Shown here piece after piece: positions 5,057 through 8,753 of a stretch of 28,520 bases of DNA. The stretch's first letter is position 1; each line of letters opens with the position of its first letter. Origin of the DNA: a virus. The translations under genes and the position numbers were made by a program. Under the pieces are notes generated by a model. It was given only the letters and a program-made list of their open reading frames with translations, searched no databases and was not told the DNA's origin. Location: IMG/VR virus record IMGVR_UViG_3300028569_000132, positions 1-28,520 of that record. One strand, written 5' to 3'.

Positions 5057-5140
5057 TTGATAGGAAAAAACGATTGGCCGTGGGCCGTGGACCGTGTAAC
5101 ATGGGCACTGTGGCATCCCGCCACACTTAGAACGGAGAAT
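5057..5140 (+). promoter_or_regulatory. promoter-like repeat plus 5'-hairpin leader, cassette 3
   Basis: Repeat element TTGATAGGAAAAAACGATTG (5057-5076). Candidate -35 TTGGCC (5074-5079), 17-bp spacer, -10 TAACAT (5097-5102). Hairpin TGTGGC/GCCACA (5109-5114/5120-5125, loop ATCCC). Ribosome binding site TTAGAACGGAGAA before the ATG at 5146. The spacer is made of GGCCGTGG-type repeats related to the dispersed GGACCACGG element. Confidence 0.6.
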
Positions 5141-5145
5141 GTGAC

Positions 5146-5499
5146 ATGAGCGCGAATTTTGAGCAGGCCGCACCGGCCCTTGATTTGTCCCAGTTCTACG
5201 GGACCGAGAACTATTACCGCCACATTAGTGGCAAGGTGTACACGGATGGCGTCCAGTACTTCGCCAGTCGGGCTGGGGCGTACTGGTTCGTGGACCTTAT
5301 GCTGTTGGAACTGGCAACGGACGAGGGGCCGTTTGTCGCGGTCACGTTGACCGTGAAGGGTGACGCTGCCGACATTTGCGTCACGGACGGTAACGACGGG
5401 GTGTTGGCCCGCAAGTCGATTGAATGGACCGACTGTCCCGAGGGTGAGTACACCTTTTATATCTGCGACGGCGTAATGATGTTGTCGTCGGAGTACTGA
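5146..5499 (+). CDS. DUF6876-family protein
   Basis: 117 residues, ATG with CGGAGAA upstream. The family pattern is recognisable: LSQFYGTENYYRH near residues 14-26, VYTDGVQYFASRAGAYWFVDLMLLE (residues 31-55), a middle beta-rich part (VAVTLTVKGDAADICVTDGN), IEWTDCPEGEYTFYI and a C-terminal LSSEY. DUF6876 proteins are small soluble proteins of phages and plasmids; to my knowledge their function is not known. It has its own promoter/hairpin cassette and is followed after 3 bases by the 5503 gene. Confidence 0.78.
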   Translation: MSANFEQAAPALDLSQFYGTENYYRHISGKVYTDGVQYFASRAGAYWFVDLMLLELATDEGPFVAVTLTVKGDAADICVTDGNDGVLARKSIEWTDCPEGEYTFYICDGVMMLSSEY

Positions 5500-5502
5500 C
5501 CC

Positions 5503-5694
5503 GTGGCCGTCGCAACGTATCACCGCGACGGCTCCGCCGTCGCGGTCCAGATAGGACCAAGGGATTGGTTCTGGCGGGCCTACGTCGAGGGGCGCGAAGT
5601 CGCGCAGGGACACGCCACGAGCAGGAACGCGGCCACGCAGCGCGCCCGCGCTGCGGCTATCAACAAGAGCGGCCTGATAGGAAAAAACTATTAG
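5503..5694 (+). CDS. small basic protein, unknown function
   Basis: 63 residues from a GTG 3 bases after the previous stop; GGAG at 5489-5492 could serve as ribosome binding site at long spacing. Beta-rich N-terminal half (VATYHRDGSAVAVQIGPRDW, then FWRAYVEGREVAQG), then an Arg/Ala-rich helix (SRNAATQRARAAAINKSG). This resembles small single-strand or substrate-binding folds but matches no family I can name. Its last five residues (IGKNY) and stop are encoded by the first copy of the 31-bp tandem promoter element, so the duplication overlaps its 3' end. Confidence 0.55.
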   Translation: MAVATYHRDGSAVAVQIGPRDWFWRAYVEGREVAQGHATSRNAATQRARAAAINKSGLIGKNY

Positions 5695-5736
5695 ACATGG
5701 CCGGCTGATAGGAAAAAACGATTAGACATGGCCGGC
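5674..5736 (+). repeat. tandem 31-bp duplication of the promoter-like element
   Basis: Two adjacent copies begin at 5674 and 5705, each CTGATAGGAAAAAAC-T/G-ATTAG and ending CATGGCCGGC. They differ only at one base (T5689 versus G5720). Copy 1 contains the stop codon of the upstream gene. Single copies of the same core lie at 4483 and 5057. Confidence 0.85.
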
Positions 5737-5790
5737 AGGACCGGGTATAGTGGTAATGTGGCAAGCCCGCCACACTTAGAACGGAGAACG
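5722..5790 (+). promoter_or_regulatory. promoter plus 5'-hairpin leader, cassette 4
   Basis: TTAGAC (5722-5727, inside repeat copy 2), 18-bp spacer, TATAGT (5746-5751). Hairpin TGTGGC/GCCACA (5757-5762/5769-5774, loop AAGCCC), then TTAGAACGGAGAA before the ATG at 5795. The predicted start of transcription coincides with the first base of the hairpin. Confidence 0.65.
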
Positions 5791-5794
5791 AAAC

Positions 5795-6247
5795 ATGAAA
5801 GTAGCAGACCTGATTCTTTTGCTTGCGCCGCTGTCAGACCGGACCATTAGCCTGCGCCATAGCGGCCTGCTCATGGCCCTTGACCGCGAATGCTTGCAAG
5901 TGCTGGACGAAGAGAACGCGGTATTCGAGATGCCGGCCCCCGCTCGCGTCACCCTCGATGACGCTCTTTGCACCTTGGCCGACTGGGTGCGCCACGCGGA
6001 ACTCCGCATCGCGGCGCTTGAGGAGAACGGCCCCGCCGGCATCGACTACAGCGAACTGGCCCTTAACCTCGACATGTCCGACCTCGCAGGCGAGGTTGAC
6101 CGGTCCGACCTCGCCGGATACGTCGACATGTCCGACCTCGCCCAATACGTCGACATGTCCGACCTCGCCGGACACCTTAACATTGATGACGCCGTAGAGG
6201 AGGCGGTCAACGACACGCTGCGCGACGCTCGGTTTAGGTTAGCGTGA
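5795..6247 (+). CDS. acidic DMSDLA-repeat protein
   Basis: 150 residues, ATG after CGGAGAACGAAAC. The first 85 residues form a predicted alpha/beta domain (MKVADLILLLAPLSD, LLMALDRECLQVLDEEN). A helix follows (ALCTLADWVRHAELRIAALEE). Then come four copies of a 9-residue acidic repeat of the form (Y/L)VDMSDLAG (about residues 90-128) and a C-terminal helix. Similar (I/V)D-x-x-DLA repeats occur in other phage proteins and are thought to form extended solenoid or coiled surfaces; their role is unknown. The TGA stop is the first element of the 62-bp repeat at 6244. The gene has its own promoter cassette. Confidence 0.72.
   Translation: MKVADLILLLAPLSDRTISLRHSGLLMALDRECLQVLDEENAVFEMPAPARVTLDDALCTLADWVRHAELRIAALEENGPAGIDYSELALNLDMSDLAGEVDRSDLAGYVDMSDLAQYVDMSDLAGHLNIDDAVEEAVNDTLRDARFRLA
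6068..6178 (+). repeat. 27-bp tandem repeats in the 5795 gene
   Basis: GACATGTCCGACCTCGC or close variants start at 6071, 6098, 6125 and 6152, a strict 27-bp period encoding nine residues per unit. Copy 2 reads GACCGG in place of GACATG. Confidence 0.9.
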
Positions 6248-6320
6248 TTCGCTTGCACCTGCCCGCAAGGGCAGGTTATAATGCAGGGGCAGCATCCCGC
6301 TGCCCCTAGAATGGAGAACG
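6244..6320 (+). promoter_or_regulatory. promoter/double-hairpin leader, cassette 5 (62-bp repeat copy 1)
   Basis: Begins with the upstream stop codon. TTGCAC (6253-6258), 18-bp spacer, perfect TATAAT (6277-6282). The spacer itself is a hairpin, ACCTGCCC/GGGCAGGT with a GCAA loop (6257-6276). Downstream of the -10 is GGGGCAGC/GCTGCCCC (6286-6293/6299-6306, loop ATCCC), then TAGAATGGAGAA. Bases 6244-6305 are identical to 6634-6695. The first hairpin could alternatively end upstream transcription. Confidence 0.72.
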
Positions 6321-6322
6321 AA

Positions 6323-6637
6323 ATGCGTACTATTAAAATCGGTTATCACCGCTTTGCTGTCCCGTCTAACTGGACTTCTAAGAACGTGGGCGAGTTTGCG
6401 GCCCAGATGTCGGAACTGACTCAGGTTAGCGACTTGTCCGAAAAGGTTGGCGAATCGTGGACTTCAGTCCCTTACCTGAATGAATTGGACGGCGTGACCA
6501 TCGGCCATGTCGGGTTCGTGCTGCCGAACTACGAGTCCGCCCGCCAGCATCTTGACGGCCTGAAGGATGCCGCCGAAGACCAGCGGCAGGAGCGGGACCG
6601 GCGCGGCGTGTCCAACATCGGCAGCGTAGCGACGTGA
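6323..6637 (+). CDS. unknown accessory protein
   Basis: 104 residues from the ATG at 6323, placed by TAGAATGGAGAA; an earlier in-frame ATG at 6281 overlaps the -10 element and is unlikely. The N terminus, MRTIKIGYHRFAVPSNWTSK, looks beta-rich. The rest is NVGEFAAQMSELTQVSDLSEK, VTIGHVGFVLPNYES and a charged helix (LDGLKDAAEDQRQERDRRG). The layout (leading strand, VPSNW, then helix) suggests a small soluble regulator, but no family is recognised. The stop lies at the start of the second copy of the 62-bp leader repeat. Confidence 0.65.
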   Translation: MRTIKIGYHRFAVPSNWTSKNVGEFAAQMSELTQVSDLSEKVGESWTSVPYLNELDGVTIGHVGFVLPNYESARQHLDGLKDAAEDQRQERDRRGVSNIGSVAT

Positions 6638-6712
6638 TTCGCTTGCACCTGCCCGCAAGGGCAGGTTATAATGCAGGGGCAGCATCCCGCTGCCCACTAG
6701 AACGGAGAACGA
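6634..6712 (+). promoter_or_regulatory. promoter/double-hairpin leader, cassette 6 (62-bp repeat copy 2)
   Basis: Exact 62-bp copy (6634-6695) of 6244-6305: TTGCAC (6643-6648), TATAAT (6667-6672), the GCAA-looped spacer hairpin and the ATCCC-looped 5' hairpin (GGGCAGC/GCTGCCC). It diverges just after the hairpin (CACTAGAACGGAGAA versus CCTAGAATGGAGAA), showing that the leader rather than the gene has been duplicated. Confidence 0.72.
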
Positions 6713-6715
6713 ATT

Positions 6716-6925
6716 ATGACAATGATTATCGGCAACCAGATTCCTTTATTCCGCCTGATGGTCCTGCGGAGCGGACTAACACTTGAAATCAAGGGGCTGC
6801 GGGTCAGCAACGGCCGCTCGTGCGCCGCCATCATCCGCGAGATGATTGGCAGCAAGACCAGCGACAAAACCGCGCTGCTGCTCGAGTTCGAGCAATGGCT
6901 GGAACGTCACGCGGAAATCGCCTAA
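6716..6925 (+). CDS. unknown small protein
   Basis: 69 residues, ATG after CGGAGAACGAATT (a second ATG follows at 6722). The sequence reads MIIGNQIPLFRLMVLRSGL, LTLEIKGLRVSNGRSCAAI, then a helix (REMIGSKTSDKTALLLEFEQWLERH). The N-terminal half looks like a small beta element and the C-terminal half is helical, similar in size to small phage inhibitors or DNA-binding proteins, but I recognise no family. It is the last gene before the 315-bp hairpin region that precedes terL. Confidence 0.6.
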   Translation: MTMIIGNQIPLFRLMVLRSGLTLEIKGLRVSNGRSCAAIIREMIGSKTSDKTALLLEFEQWLERHAEIA

Positions 6926-7239
6926 CGCACCGGGCACGGTTCTTGCCTTAGCAAGGACCGTGCCATCCGAGCAGGCATGGTTCTTGCCTTAGCAAGAACC
7001 ATGCCAAGGTACCCTAGTACCGAAAGGCGCTAGGGAAAGCGCCTTTATGCAATATTCTTCTTCCCACAAGGCGGTGGCGGGGGTGGGCGGGCCCGCCACT
7101 CTCGATTTTGGACAAACAGCTACCACCAAACGCATTTTGCCCCCATAGTTAGTAGGCGCTTCTTGCCAAACCCACCCCCTTGTTTTATTTTGCAAATCTG
7201 GCTCAAAATTTATGCAAAATTTTTTCAAACGGAAAGTTC
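6926..7239. other. non-coding hairpin-array region between accessory genes and terL
   Basis: No gene seen. Hairpin 1 is 6934-6963 (13-bp stem, loop CTTA, one G-T wobble). Hairpin 2 is 6975-7004 (13-bp perfect stem, loop CTTA). Hairpin 3 is GGTAC/GTACC (7008-7021, loop CCTA). Hairpin 4 is AAAGGCGC/GCGCCTTT (7023-7030/7039-7046) with a short T-rich tail, a weak terminator candidate. Hairpin 5 is GTGGCGGG/CCCGCCAC (7074-7081/7092-7099) around a G-rich loop. The last 60 bases before terL are AT-rich. Confidence 0.7.
7023..7050 (+). terminator. candidate terminator after the accessory cluster
   Basis: AAAGGCGC (7023-7030) pairs with GCGCCTTT (7039-7046) around TAGGGAAA and is followed by a short T/A stretch (TTTATGC). 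The stem is good but the T-tract is weak, so termination may be partial. Confidence 0.4.
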
Positions 7240-8715
7240 ATGACAGACGATAAGCGGCGTCAGGAAATCGAGACAGAGATAGCCAAATACGAGCTTCGTC
7301 TGGCTCTTTTGGCGTCACAGGACAAAGCAAAGACCGACTTCCTGTCTTTCTGCCAATACGTCTGGCCCGAGATGCTTGTTGGGGAGCATCATCGCAAGAT
7401 TGCCGAGGCCCTTGATAGGGTAGTCGAGGGCAAGTGCAAGCGTCTGATGATTGCAATGCCGCCGCGTCATGGCAAAAGCCAGATGGGCAGCTATCTGTTC
7501 CCCGCGTACATCATGGGCCGTAAGCCGAATTCCAAGGTCATTGTTGGGTCACACACGGCTGAACTCGCGCAACGCTTTGGCCGGATGATTCGAAACCTTG
7601 TCTCTGACCAGAAGTACAAGGAAATCTTCCCCGGGATGAGCCTCTCTGCCGACAGTAAAGCCGCTGGCCGGTGGGACACGAATGAAGGCGGTGAAGCGTT
7701 CTTCATTGGTAAGGGCGGTGCAATGACGGGCCGTGGGGGCAATATTGTCGTTCTGGATGACATCTTGGACGAACAGGATGCAACGTCCGAGACTGCTATG
7801 GAGAACACTTATGAGTGGTACACCTCTGGACCACGGCAACGCTTGCAACCGGGCGGGGCCATTATCATCATCAACACCCGTTGGAGTCCTGACGACCTGT
7901 CTGGTCGGCTCTTACGACAGCAATCACGGCTCAAGGCTGACCAGTGGGAGGTTTTGGAGTTTCCTGCAATCCTGCCTAGCGGCAATCCGTTGTGGCCGGA
8001 ATACTGGAACATTGACGAACTCGAACAAGTAAGGGCGTCTCTTGGGCCGAAGAAGTGGTCCGCGCAGTGGCAACAGCAGCCCACGAATGATGAGGGTGCG
8101 ATTCTCAAGCGGGAGTGGTGGAACATCTGGAAGCACGACGAGCCGCCGCCGTGTGATTATGTGATTCAGAGTTTGGATACTGCGTATTCCAAAAAGGAGA
8201 CGGCTGACTATTCGGTTATTACGACGTGGGGTGTGTTCCGTCCCGGCCCAGATGCCCCTGTCTCAATTATCCTGCTCGGAGTCGAGCGTGGTCGGTGGGA
8301 CTTTCCTGAATTGAAGCGGGTAGCGTACGACGCGTATAAGGCGTGGAATCCGGACAACATCCTGATTGAAGCAAAGGCTTCGGGTATGCCGCTCATGCAG
8401 GAGTTGAGGCGGCTGGGTATCCCTGTCACCTCCTTCAGCCCCGGTGGGCGGCGCACGGGCACTGACAAGGTAGCGCGGGCCAATTCCATTGCGCCTATGT
8501 TTGAGGCCGGTTTGGTATGGGCCCCGGACACTTATTGGGCGGAGGACCTCATCGAAGAGTGCGCCGCGTTCCCTGTTGGGCAGCACGATGACCAAGTCGA
8601 TAGTACGACGGCTGCATTGGCGCGTTTTCGTCAGGGTAATTTTGTCAGTTTGCCTTCTGATTATCCGGACGAGGAAACTCCCGAAGAGGACGCTAGCCAA
8701 TATGAATACTACTGA
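7240..8715 (+). CDS. terL: terminase large subunit (packaging ATPase and nuclease)
   Basis: 491 residues from the ATG at 7240, preceded by CGGAAAG (an upstream in-frame ATG at 7180 has no ribosome binding site). ATPase: Walker A MPPRHGKS (73-80), Walker B IVVLDDI (169-175), coupling region IINTRWSPDDLSGR (210-223). RNase H-like nuclease: SLDTAY with D313, ILIEAKASG with E378, and HDDQVDSTTAAL (449-460) with the last acidic residues. All expected catalytic residues are present. It drives DNA into the procapsid through the portal and cuts concatemers. The C terminus is acidic (PDEETPEEDASQYEYY). It is unlinked from terS by about 4 kb of accessory genes. Confidence 0.95.
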   Translation: MTDDKRRQEIETEIAKYELRLALLASQDKAKTDFLSFCQYVWPEMLVGEHHRKIAEALDRVVEGKCKRLMIAMPPRHGKSQMGSYLFPAYIMGRKPNSKVIVGSHTAELAQRFGRMIRNLVSDQKYKEIFPGMSLSADSKAAGRWDTNEGGEAFFIGKGGAMTGRGGNIVVLDDILDEQDATSETAMENTYEWYTSGPRQRLQPGGAIIIINTRWSPDDLSGRLLRQQSRLKADQWEVLEFPAILPSGNPLWPEYWNIDELEQVRASLGPKKWSAQWQQQPTNDEGAILKREWWNIWKHDEPPPCDYVIQSLDTAYSKKETADYSVITTWGVFRPGPDAPVSIILLGVERGRWDFPELKRVAYDAYKAWNPDNILIEAKASGMPLMQELRRLGIPVTSFSPGGRRTGTDKVARANSIAPMFEAGLVWAPDTYWAEDLIEECAAFPVGQHDDQVDSTTAALARFRQGNFVSLPSDYPDEETPEEDASQYEYY

Positions 8716-8753
8716 CTTACAATACGGTTGACATTTTCCGAGGACCGTGGTCC

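Noticed and set aside
4957-5613. 218-residue reading frame on the - strand
   Set aside because: It is antisense to the DUF6876 gene and crosses two promoter cassettes; no ribosome binding site or protein-like motif, so it is a shadow frame.
5674-6180. Tandem repeats considered as a CRISPR array
   Set aside because: The 31-bp repeats occur only twice with no spacer, and the 27-bp repeats are in frame within a gene; no cas genes are present.
6281-6322. Earlier ATG (6281) for the 6323 gene
   Set aside because: This ATG overlaps the TATAAT element and the leader hairpin, whereas the ATG at 6323 follows TAGAATGGAGAA as in the other cassettes.
7180-7239. 20-residue N-terminal extension of TerL
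   Set aside because: The ATG at 7180 has no ribosome binding site and the extension is AT-rich leader-like sequence; the ATG at 7240 follows CGGAAAG and matches the usual N terminus.
8728-8753. TTGACA at 8728 as a promoter for the transglycosylase gene
   Set aside because: No acceptable -10 at 16-18 bp; the position would be inside the start codon region.
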